Positions 12,288 through 24,500 of a stretch of DNA of 64,000 nt are shown in pieces. Each line of letters begins with the position of its first letter. Within the stretch, counting starts at the first letter, position 1. The notes under the pieces were generated by a model, which searched no databases, was not told the DNA's origin, and saw nothing but the letters and a program-made list of their open reading frames with translations. The translations under genes and the position numbers were made by a program. Origin of the DNA: Zonotrichia leucophrys gambelii (lineage: Eukaryota; Chordata; Aves; Passeriformes; Passerellidae). The stretch spans positions 50,439,585 to 50,503,584 of the forward strand of contig NC_088170.1 in assembly GCF_028769735.1 (NCBI RefSeq), written 5' to 3'.

Positions 12288-15200
12288 TATGCATACTCAG
12301 GACTTGCTCATAAATGCAAATTTGTCTTGAATGTAAGTACTTGCTCAGCCTGCTTTGTATATTCAAGTCTGTGTACTGATCCAGAGTAGTTTCCAACTGG
12401 ACTTGATGAATAAGGTATCAGTTTTCAGGACATAAGAATCCAATCAGAATTAAGCTAGTTTTCTTCTTTGTATAGTGTTTATTATCAAGTAATGGGGAAG
12501 GTTCATTTTGCCATATACTTCTATTACTAAGGATATTTGTTTGGAATCCTTAGAATCTATTTCTTCTAGATTTCTAGTGCATTATACTGAAGATTCAGTA
12601 CCTTTGTAAATCAAGAGCTTATTCCCCTCTCCTCTTTTTCCTGAGAACTTTTAGTTAATAAATTTTTAATGTAACTGACAATCAACTTGGAATTCTTAAC
12701 TGGTATTTTCATGACAAACTGTACCAGCTGTGAATGGCCAGGCTGCCTTTTATGATTTTTCACAATTTTCTTACAGCCTTAGGATGCTGAATAAAAGATT
12801 TATAGCCTGTGTTAGTAGAAAACTCATAACAAATATCACTGTCAGTTAATGAATAAAAATAAATTTGGATCTAAGGCTGATAATGGAGCTAAACTGAGAA
12901 ATGAAGTGGTGTTATTTACATCTCTTTAAAAAAACAACAGAAATGAAGATCTTCATCATGTATCCTGATTAATCCAAAGTTGAGTAAATACATTTATTCT
13001 CTCCCCAAGGTCTTCCTGCAGTCTCAGTGGCGACGACTTTGACTTTATTCTTTGTGTGCTTTAGTCCTGAACAGCCATGTAGATGTTCATTTGTACTAAA
13101 CCATGCTGTATCTTAGAACTGAGCTGTAGACAGAGGGATTGATCTCTGATGCAAAGTGTTGCCATTAGGACAAATCATACCTATCAGCTGTGTCAATGAC
13201 AAACTCTCAGCTTGTGCTAAAGAGCGTGAGAGAAACAGAGTTATGCAATCCCACTGTAGTTTTATTTCGCAACAGAAAGGTGCTTCTTGTCACTGATCAT
13301 TAAAACAATTAAAATCTTTCCTATGGTTAAGAGTGAGGACATATTGGTCTATAAAAAATGCAGTATGCTGCACTTTTATTAAGCATAGGCCTAATCTGGT
13401 TGGTGGCAAATTCTAGAAATAAACATGTCTGTCTAAATTTCTTGGCTCTTGAATGTAAGAAATAAAATCAGTAGCTGTTGATCTTCTGTATATCTTGCCT
13501 TTAAGGTTTCTATATTCAATTTTTATAATTTTATTTGCTTAGATGTTTTAAGGAGTTGTTAATACCTATCTGCTTTGTTTGGCAGATATCAAGTAGAAAC
13601 TAGAGTCATGGCTACTAGTAAAGCTTAGTTCAAAATGATTACCCTGTGCTGTTGGTATTGTTAAAAGTTCCTAGGTCCAAAGTGCAATTCTTGTGGTTTT
13701 ACATGCAATAGCACTGCAATTTGATTTGTTTCAGATTGACATAGCTTTATTGTATTTTGTTGTGAAAGCCATAATCTCTGTGTCCTGTTCTTCATCATAT
13801 TTAGAATCTTAGTCCATGAAAGCTGCCAGTAAAGGTTTAGATACTGTTGTTTTCAGTTTTCTGTAGTGCAGGTAACCAGCCTGAACTCAAGGGCTTCTAA
13901 CAGCAGAACTGTGGTGGGGAGGAGGGTAAGGGCACATTTCTGAGACACTACAAACATTGTCATCCCTCTTGATGCAAAAATGCACAATGCCAAGGGAATG
14001 AGATTATGCCATAGCAGCTTTTGGATTGGGATCACTCTGTGAAACTGTTTATGAGGGCCAGCAGTTAAGATATTGGGTAATGAAAACTGGCGATTATCAG
14101 ATGCTTGATGGGAACCAGAACAGACAGACAATACATCAAAAATAACAAAAAAGTCCTTTTCCTCTTAAGTCACAGCCTTGTCTTGTCTCTTATAAAACCA
14201 CATTAAAAATTTCATATTTAATATTACAATATTACTCAATATACACAAAATACAGCGATGAAATAATTCAGGAAATCCCCAATAAGCCCTTTTACCTAAA
14301 TTTAAACCAGCTTTTTTTATGAGAGTTTTTTTTTTTTGGAGAAGTGTTTGGTTGTTTTGTGGGGTTATTTTTGGTTTTGGTATTTTTGGCTTTTTTTTTG
14401 TTTGGTTGTTTTTTTTTGGTGGGTTGTTTTTTGGTAAGAGTCTAGCGGTATTCCTTCCTGTGTATAAAGCAAAAGCATGTCTTTCTGTAGAAAATGTGAA
14501 ATTTCTAAATTACCCCCCAGAACTCTGTGTCTCCACTACTCCATCTAAGTCCACTTTAGTATTTGGAGCCTGCTCATTTTGAAGTTACTCATGATAGATG
14601 TATGCTGGATGAGGAATTGGCATTATATTGTCAGAAATGCTATTTAGCTTTGCTTTGATGTCCTTTCTGGTAGCCTTACCATCTGCAGGTACATAAAAGG
14701 AACACCTGTTCAGTGAATTCAGAATAAAGACAGTTTATGGAGGCAGCCACACAGAACATTACAGAAACTATCTAGTTGCCTGGAATATTAAAAAGAACAT
14801 CAAGAGATAAAATACTAATCTTATTAAAAACTCTTACAACATTGAAAAGCAGACAATAGCACTCAGGGTTTAGGAAAAGAATTGATCTTTCTGACAAAGG
14901 ACAGACATCATTAAAAATGCTAGAAGTTTGGACCAGCTCCACTGAAATTTAGGGCATTTCTTTTAGCTTGCTCAGACAAAAGTGAAGAAAGAAATTAGCC
15001 ATCAGTTTCTAAATTTTTTTAATAGTCTGGTAAATGGATGGCTGTTCCCTTCTTTTTTAGAGGGCTTTCTATTTAGATCATATTTCATTTCTTAGTGAAT
15101 CGGGTTCTTCTTGAAGAGACAGAGCTTTATCTTCTGCTATCCTTTGATTCACTTTGCTGGAATTAAATGTTTAGACTTTACTTGGCCATTAATAGGGTAT

Positions 15201-15665
15201 TTCAAAACACATGTATTTTATGCATTCTAATTCCTTGTGCTTGTATGGGCTCACATGTTAAAACTTGCTACTCTAGTGTGAGTCTGTAAGTCCCCATGTA
15301 TTCTTCTAAGACTTCTTTCCTCCCTTAGTTTTTAATGCTATTTAATGCACTTGTTATTAAAAGTTTTCATTGTATGAAGACCTTTGCTGCAGAGATGCAT
15401 TACATATGGAGAGGCAGAGATTTCCATTTACCATGGTCAAGCAGGTCAAATGAATCAGGATGTGGATAAGTGTTTCCTAACTTTATGTTAAGCAGGACAA
15501 ACTGTATTGACCGAGTTTTGTCACACTAAAGCCTTATAAGCATTTTGTGCTATAATTCAACTAAAGGAACTAAGGCCTGGTTTCAGGCTTCTGTTATAGT
15601 GCTGGGGCACTTGGAGAATAGTGGCAGAGCAGCTTAAAATTAGCCACAGCCTTGGTCTTGGTCAA
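12288..15665. other. Gene-free stretch with a G/T-rich low-complexity patch
   Basis: No exon or element is recognised apart from the G/T-rich patch at 14326-14435. AT-rich sequence around 12.64-12.85 kb has the look of ordinary non-coding DNA. Confidence 0.6.
14326..14435 (+). repeat. Low-complexity G/T-rich tract
   Basis: About 110 bases are almost entirely T and G on the plus strand, with several runs of 8-13 T broken by TTGG and GTGGG. A long open frame crossing it is composition-driven. Confidence 0.85.
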
Positions 15666-15740
15666 TGATCACAGAGCCATTGAGTAATTCAGCTTGGCAG
15701 GGATTTGGGAGGTCATCTAGTCCTACAGTACAGTTGCAGA
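15666..15740 (-). mobile_element. Possible CR1 3'-end remnant
   Basis: The pattern ATCACAGAGCCATTGAG, then a short gap, then GGGAGGTCATCTAGTCC resembles the extreme 3' end of minus-strand CR1 copies. It is short and diverged. Confidence 0.4.
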
Positions 15741-18700
15741 AAAACAAAGCACAATTCAGTTATGCTGCTTTAGTACTGCTGCCTGAGTCAATAAAATAAA
15801 AGAAAAAATAGAAATATTTATAAGTTTTTATCTCAAAGGAATGATTCCTGTAATTTTAGTCTAAAATACTAATAATTTATAAGTACACTTTCTCTGTATG
15901 CTCTGTGTTTGTTGTAAAAATATGTACCAATAAATCATGGTGACATGGTTAGTGGAAGAAATTAAAAGCAGGAGCAATTTGTGACATTTAATTCTTTAAT
16001 TTTCTACATGACTGTTAGTTTTTGTGATAGCAGCACAGTCTATAAAAGGAAGATATCCCCAAAGATTTCTCTGTTTTTAAAGTCATGCACATTTAATTCT
16101 CATATTATGAAACACAATTATGGTACCCTCAGGAATTTTCCATCATCTCTACAAACAACCTGACAAGAAGGAAAAAATGGCAGGAAATAATCCAGTAAAA
16201 ATATTTGCATCTGTTTTATCTCACTATATAAATTTAAATACAAATCTTTAAATATAATTGTAATGCTTTTACAACAAATTATTTTATAATGTGCTCCTTA
16301 AGACTACATGTAATAATATAAACATTTTTCCTCCCTAGGATGCCCTGGGAGAGGTCATAGAGCTATCTAGTATAGCACCAAATTTTGTCGCTTGGAAATA
16401 CTGTTTTTGAAGCTCATATTTTTTAGACATATAAAGTAAAGAGTGTTTATTTTCATCACATCTCTTAATTTACCTACACTGAATTTCCTCTGCCATTTTT
16501 CTCATCCTAGACCATAAGGTGTCTCTGCATCTCTTTACAGTGGTAGTTTTCTGTGTAATCTTTTGCATCCTCTTTATCTCCACACTTATCATGGTCATAT
16601 TTGGATCCCATACAAAAACACATGTATGGGATGATATAACACATGCATATTGAAGCACCTGTATAGGAAGCAAAAAGAACTGTGGTCAACATCTGCACAA
16701 ATGGAGCTCACACTTGGTGGACCTGGGAAATGGAAAGATCTTCTCTCTTGTGCCTTTCCCCTGTCCTAAAGTGAAGTTACAGTGGGTCACCTGGATTGAG
16801 CTGGGTTGGGCAAATTGCACTGCAGTGTGGGTGCAAAGATAAAGAAATGGGGGCACACACACAGAGGTGTGATTCTTGGCTGCAGCTGAACCCAGCTACT
16901 GGGCTGTGCTGATCTCTGTGAGATCTTTGAGAGAAAGGCTGTGCTTGAGCCTCCTGTGGTGTGTGTGCTTCCGCAATGAGTGCTGAGTGTACACAAGCAG
17001 ATGCTGTAGCCTAAGAGCCAGATCTCCTTCTTGACTTCCTCAGCAATAAGGCCACAGTGAATGTAAGGAAGGGACTTTATTACCTACAGCAGCCTCATGG
17101 ATTTGTGGGCAAGTGCACATCTCTGGAGTGGTGCAGGAGCAATGTTTCACGGGGTCTTCGTGTGGCTCATGATACTGGAGATGAAGAAAGGCAGGAAGAG
17201 GAGATCTTGAGGGGTGCCCATACACAATATAGGTTAGAGAGATCTGTTGATGCAGTTAAGTGCCCTTAGCAGCCAGAACATGTGCATTGATAAGGTGGGG
17301 AGAACAACACAGCATCACCCTATTTCTTCCTGCCCCACAAACTTCATAATGGATGTGTGCTATCATTTATTCATGAGAGGACTTCTCACCGTGTTTCAGT
17401 AAAAATCACTTCTACTGCAAAGACTGCTGATGGCTAATCAGAGCACATTCCTTACTTGGAGTTGCCTTGTCTATTCCAGGTGCCCAAACACTGCTGCTAC
17501 TGGTGCAGGTATTGTGTGAGCTCATTCAGAAAGCATCCTGGGACCCAAAGTGATGAACAAGGGTCTTGTTATTAACAGGGCAAACCAAAGGCTCATTCCA
17601 ACAAACTTGTGCACATTCTTGCCTTAATCCACCAAAGACTGTAAGCATGTGCTTATTCTGAAGAGCACAAAGTACTCTTGAGTTTCTGTCAGATTACTCA
17701 CATGGTTCCCATTTAACTTAGCTTTAAATGTTTTGCTGAATCGGGGTCCAAAGACCCTTGTAGGGACTGAACCCATAATATCCAATGTTTTCCATTCCTG
17801 CTTAGCTGTCCAGATGTGACAATATCAAATATTGCACAGTTAAACAAGAACAGCCTTGTTGTTCAATAGTTCAAACTGAAACATAAGGTGACCTGCAGGT
17901 GGATCGCCCATGTGAGAAGTGTGTCATTTTGGCAGGACAGTGATACCTTCCAAGAATGAGACTTCTCATCTTCAGATTACAGCCAAATTACCAGTTTAGC
18001 AAAAATAAGGCCTGAGCCACCATCCTTGTCCAGCTGAAAAGATTACTTCATCCTCTAAGGGTGTCATGCAAGCTGCTTTAACGATGGGCTAATTTAAATT
18101 TCGTATGCTTTAGCTAAGATTAGTTCATCTAGTGACATTTAAATTTCATTTGCTCGCAGTAATTTTGTTGTGCAGAATGTTGTAGATAACAGAAATGGCA
18201 GATTATGTAAATAGCAATTTATAAACAGAAGCCATTGTTCTGAACATCCTACTCAAATTCCCTCGTACATGTCCCTCATTTTAAATGTGTCTGTGACCAG
18301 ACACTTTGCTTCAACAAACTTTTATAAATTTCACCTGTCTCCCAAAGAGTACATTAGTTAAATTAAAATTGCTTTTGAAAGTCAGTTATTTCATCAAACA
18401 ACAATAGCAAAAACATTCCTGTGCAAAGGGCAAAAGATTTAACCCAGCCATCTGCTACAGTCAGCAGCAACAACATCGGCAAATGTAAGTACTTGAAGTG
18501 AAACTGCCAAACAAATAACAGAAAACCACACACATACCTTTATTTTTTATTATGATATTTGGAAGTCTAATTATAGAAATGAGGGCTTCAGACATATATT
18601 TAAGCTGAATATTCATACAAATCCTAGCACTCTGCATCTTTCCACATGTCTGTGAATCATGCAAGGACAGTGCTGTCACCAGTAAGCAGTGCTGCTCAGG

Positions 18701-21386
18701 AGGGACTTTGCTGGGGTGGCATAGGCACTTGCTGCCAAGCACGGGGCTTTGCAAGTCCTCCTTGAAAGAAGCAGCCAAGGAGGAATTGCTAAGTATGGTT
18801 TCTGTTCAACTACTAAGATTTGAAGTGAAAAACTTAAAAAAAAAAAAAAGAAGAGAGAAAGCAAAGGAGAGGATGGAGAATGCAGAAAAGAGATGATACA
18901 AGCTGAAGGCCAAACATAAATCATAGTGCTAAATGTCAGAGGGAAAACATGAAGAAAAGCAACATTTTCAGTTGCATTACTGAGGGTAGATAAGGGATTG
19001 AATTAAGCCCTGTTCTCCAGTGGTGGTGAAGGTGTCTTAAGCTGATGTGTGGCTTGTGTGAAAGCCTGATGGTTGCCTCCCAGCAGCAGCAGGTCACACC
19101 AGCCCTTTCCAGCATGGCATTTTACCAGGCTGTGCCAGTGGGTGGGGCTTTTGCAAAACTCTCCATTCTCTGTATTGCTCCTCTCTGTGTCTCTCCTTTC
19201 TCTATTTGTGGGTGATATTCAGAAATACCAAGATTCAAACAGGAGCCAGAAGGAAATAATTTTTATGTGAATGGGATTCTGCTGGCCTTTTCGGGGTCAA
19301 TTAATTATATTCAGCTTGGCTTTAGTTTTTCTGGATGAGGTCTTTCAATGTCTGACCTAGAGGGAATCAAATGAAAAATATTTGAAAAGTGCAGAGAAGT
19401 AGCTGAAAAGTGTTGTGGAAATTTCATAAATGATAGAAAGTATATATTGCATAAATCATGGTAGAAGAAGGAAGACAAAGTTGCATGAAGGGTGAATGCA
19501 ATTAGCAGTGAAGTCATTTAAACCCAGTGGTCACTGATGAATATATAAGTATATGCACGAACAACAAAAGCCTTTAACTGTGTAATAATTATCAGTAACT
19601 ATTATTGAAATATCTCTAAGGTATTTATTATAATCAGACAATTTATTAATAACTACTGTCTTAAAAATTACTATAATTTAAGTACACATTTATCTCTTTT
19701 TTCAAGATAATATCTGCTATGTGGTTTCATTATTGCTCAAATATAGACAAATGATTTCTAGGACATGTACTAAATAGTGCATAGCTATTCAAAATAATTC
19801 TTTTATATTTATGTTTGAGGTAACAGAATTGCATAACACTTTAATGGCAGATGCAGGACAACAAATCCAACAATGAATAAAATTGTAAAGCTGTACAATA
19901 CACAGCTACATACATAAGACAGACCAATTAAGGGGTCATTGCATTTTTGGGGGTAGAGCAGGGGGTAGAAGAAAAAAGCATGCTGTAAGGTATAAACTGT
20001 GACTATCCACTTCACATGGATCTCACAAGCACAACCAAAGAAGAAAGCATGAACATGGAGAGAGAGGGATGGAAAGAGTTCGTTTGAGAGGCATTTAATT
20101 TTCGCTGAGGTCCGTTGAGATCAGGATTGAATGGAGTACACTCCATAGAAGAGAGCAATTCAACAGCAGCACTAGAGGCTGTGTCCGTACTGCATTCAGC
20201 ACAAAATCTGGCTTTCTACCATTGTGACTGTGAGCCATGGCTCTTTGAAAACCTTGGCAGCCCTGTGGAAAGTCTTGGTCAAGTCCTGGGGCAGCAGAAG
20301 CTCTCAGCACAAATCTCAGGAGCTGTTTGGAGGCTGCAGCCTTTGAAGAAAAAGCGCTGGGGAGGCTGCCAGTCCCACAGTCTGCCCTTGCATGTGGGAT
20401 AAACACACAGGGGGAACCTGCCACACATGGTTTCTGGTTTCTGTCTCTCCAGCCAGGGAAAAGAGATTGTCTTCTTGCCCCAGAGAGTCAGAAGGCTTAA
20501 TTGGACTGATACAAGAGGAGTAGAGGTATTTTTTGCTGGCACATCTGGTCGAAGTGTGCTAGCAAGGACTAGCAAAAGGCACTGCTAAAAGGAGGGTGCT
20601 CTTCTCTCTCTCACCCATCAGAAGGAGATACAAGGATGTTTTAGATATTGTCTAGCTCTCAGTTGGACAAATGTATCTTGAGGGACTGAAGAGAGGGCTG
20701 AAGTCCCAGATGAAGGAATTTTCAGGGAGGGTAGCTGTTGGCAAAGGAAAAAAATCCAATTTTTGAGAAATTGAAGGAGGTAATAGCAAGGCTCATACGC
20801 TGTGCCTGCAGCTTTTGTGCTGCTTGCTGTCTGAACCTCCCCAAATCATTGACAATGTCCATCCTGCTTTAGAGGAGAACATGTGAACCGGTGCATGTGT
20901 ACCTGCTTTGGACTTTTTTAGGGTGACCGGAGAAGGTAAGCCAGATGTGATTGAATGTCTGGTTCCTGTGTTGAAATCATCAACTAGTATTTATTACAGC
21001 CAAAAGATGGCTTTGACTTTGAGCTGCTTTCAGTGTAATAACCAGCTCTCAGTTTGGATCTCATAGGTCTCCACTTTCCTAATGTCATTTCCAAGAGGAT
21101 ATTTATCATACAATTTCAGAAGCATGTATAGTTCATTATGAATGCTATTCAGCTAGCTAGACCATTTAAATAAATTTCCAATATCATGCCATTTCTTACT
21201 GTAATTTTCTGAAAAATATAAAACAAAGTTCAAAATGTTTTTTTTAAATAAGCAGAAATACTTAATCATATTTATTTTAAAAACTTTTCAAAACCTAGGT
21301 AGTCTGGGATGAGTTATTTTATGCAAATTGCATATTTTCTCTCTTTTGATAGCATTTTGAAGAAAAGGGCTGAACTTGAAAGCTGT

Positions 21387-21419
21387 ATTCAATACCAGAA
21401 TCATATTCTGGTACTGAAT
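21387..21419. repeat. Inverted repeat, 15-bp arms with one mismatch, 3-base loop
   Basis: ATTCAATACCAGAAT and ATTCTGGTACTGAAT are separated by CAT and pair at 14 of 15 positions. Confidence 0.85.
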
Positions 21420-21513
21420 AATAATATTCTATATTCAGTGTTAATTTTGGAGAGGCTATCTGCATTCCACACACATTCCTGAGATTTTGTTAGATTGTTA
21501 GATAAATAATTGC

Positions 21514-21530
21514 ATATATATATATATATA
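21514..21530. repeat. (AT)n microsatellite
   Basis: About eight AT units occur in a row, followed by ACACATG. Confidence 0.85.
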
Positions 21531-24500
21531 CACATGCCTTTTAGAGGTATTTTGCAATCAAGTCTTCTACAGCTCCATTCAAACATATCTATGGTCTTCA
21601 AAATTTGCTTTTTTCCCTCTTTGAGGTTAAGTACAAAACTGGATCCTGCTTGTCTGAAAAACTGCAGAAAATCTCTTTCCTGGCTTGCCTCAAAACTTCT
21701 TTAATCTTCCTCTCCCCATTCCTTTCTCAAGTCTCTTTCAAAAGGCATTTTTTTCATCTTCTCAACATGATAGGAATACAAAACTCCATTTGGGGATCTA
21801 AATTAGAAGTTGGTAGTCTAGGTGTCTCACTAAGAGAAAACAGCAGAGAACTCCAGAGAGTAATGCAGTTCTCTAAATAAGGCTGTAAATTCCTAAGTCT
21901 AAGTTGGTTCTGTAAGTGCTCTACCCTGGTGACTCCATGACTTCTGAATTAATAAAAAATTTTATGAATACTTATAGAGCAAAATTTCAGCCCCAGTATC
22001 CCTTTTGATGCTTGTGATTTAAAGTTTACAGACATATTTTTATTCATCTCCTGTGCACAATAGGAGGTATATGAAAAATAACTGGGAGCATTAGGCAGTT
22101 TAGGAGTTTAAACCTTTTGATCATAACTAAAATGAATAAAATAATTAAATATTACCCTTACTTATTTTTCTGTTGTCTGCATTATTTTATCCACTTTACC
22201 TTCACCAAAATAAATTGTTTTCTATTTTCTAAGTTCCTATGTTATTATTTAATGGAAAGATGAGATCTGAACTTCAGTATCAGAGTATTTTCAAAGCAGA
22301 ATTGATTAGTGAAATGATTGCCTTAATAATTTGCAACCCTTTTGTCTGTAGTCTATGTATATCACTAACATCACTAAGCTTGGTTGGCAATTTATAGATC
22401 TTCAACTGTAGAGAGACACAGTGATCAAGTAATTTAACCACTTGACTTACTAGAGCATATAAACATTTAAAAATTCAGCAAGTAATTTTGGCACTTAATC
22501 AGTTTTTTTTCTCTTTAAGCTACAGTGTCTCTTTTTGAATGATAATTTTAATGTAAAGAGATCAAATGTAAATGTAAAATCCACTACAGCACCTTCATGT
22601 GCTGCATTGCTTCTTTCTTACCACAGTGATTTTCAAAATGGAATGTGTCTTCTCCCTCTGAAAGTGTAATTTAATGATTACTGGGAAAACTTGCATTTGC
22701 TTTCAGGTAATTGTATATGCTTTATTTCCAAAGTTAAGTTTACTTAAATAACTGCACTTATATAGTGTATAATTCCAGCCAATTCCCAACCATTGCTATT
22801 CTAGTTACTTCTAATACTATTTAAGTTACTTGTAATACTATATACCTGTCACTCTTACTCTGTATTATTGTAAGAGACCACCAGCATAAGCCTGGCAGTC
22901 ATATCAGTTCCCAAGGCAGAGTAGTGTCATAAGTTTCAGTAAAAAAATGTTAAAGAAGAAGTTACTTGATAATTTGGGGGCAACATTAATTAGCTGTATA
23001 AACCTGTAAGAAGTCTTTGAAAGTTAAAGACTCATTCAAAGTAGTAATGTTGACTGCGGCTGCAGGAGCTTGGAGCCTTCTCTCCCATTTAGTTTAGCGC
23101 TGACACTGAGAAGGATCCCACCACTGCACCTGGGGTGAGCAAGGGTGCTCCCTGCACGGGTGGGCTGGGGTTTCTCTGCAGAGTATGACAGTACAGGGTA
23201 ATGCCAGCTAGAGCTGAGACACCGTGGCTCCCAGTTACCCCCTAAGCAGGGGGCCCAGGACCAGCCACTGGAATGCAGATGTCACCTCCACAATTCCTTA
23301 TCTGCAGCTGATGCTGGAATGTGCCAGGTATGCCCAAGCAGCTGTCATCCTTGAAGATTATTAGGTATAATTGCCAAGTTTTCGCATTCTTTCTATTCTG
23401 AGGGTGCTAAACTCCCTATTCTTTCAAATAACCACTGAAGCAATGACACAGGAGCAGTGTCTTTGTGAACCAAAACAGCACTTTCTATGTGCAGTGCATC
23501 TTAGTTCTGGATCTCAAGGTCTATTGTTTCCACTTTATGTTTCACTAAAAATACATTTTCTGCTAGTTGAATCCAGTGGTGAGTTTTACTGAGCACAAGC
23601 CAAGGTGAACTTACATCTCTCCTATTTTATCTGTATCATCTATCAGGCTGTCTATAAAAGATATTTGCTTGTATGGTCCCTGTCACACAATGTTGTGAGC
23701 AGAAAAAAATTGAGGGCAGAATTTCTTTTACTATTGGGAACTATAATAAAGTATAATTCAGAAGTCCCTATAAAACCTTATGGATGTTCTCTGAAATGTG
23801 CTGGTGGTTTATTGCTGTCTAAAGAATATCAGCTTTCTCCTGTCTCCTGAGTAAGCAGATGGGACCCTGAATATGAAAGAAATGAATTATTTAGATTTAA
23901 AGGAGACTATGGTGAATAAGAGCGTGTTACAGCACAGCTTGATAGAGCTCCATGCTAAAGGGAAGGGAGAATGGGGTTGTCTTATGAGTATTTCTGACCC
24001 ATACTGCCCCTTAGGCAGTGCTAACAGGGAGGAAAATGAGCACAGCTCTCTTTTTCACCCCTTTCAGAATAAGAAATGCAAAGACAGTTCAGCACAACCA
24101 TGACAAAGCCTCAGTGGTGGTTGCAGAGTTAAGGACAGAAATCCTGTTTCCAGGACTGGCATGTCTAGTCTAACCTCATGGTATCTGCTGGTGTGAATGT
24201 TTTACAGCTGGTAAAACTACAATGATTCCCTTTCCCCTCAGCCTCATTATTGTTTGTGAAATGTGGTGGGAAGAAATGAGAACAGAAGAAATCTTGTTTT
24301 TATGCTTCTAACTTGACATGAGTGGTGTTCCACAAGGTCTGGCTGGTGGAAAGATTGTCATTGTCTTTAAATGACAGTTCTTATCTCTAATATCAGAGGT
24401 AGGGTTTTCTCTCTCTCATTTTCTGTCATTAGTAATTTCTGAATTGATTTGCCACAGAAGTTAGCAATCCAGGGAGCCTCCCTACCTTCTGATATCACCT

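Noticed and set aside
14319..14582. 87-codon frame rich in Phe, Gly and Trp
   Set aside because: It is produced by the G/T-rich low-complexity tract.
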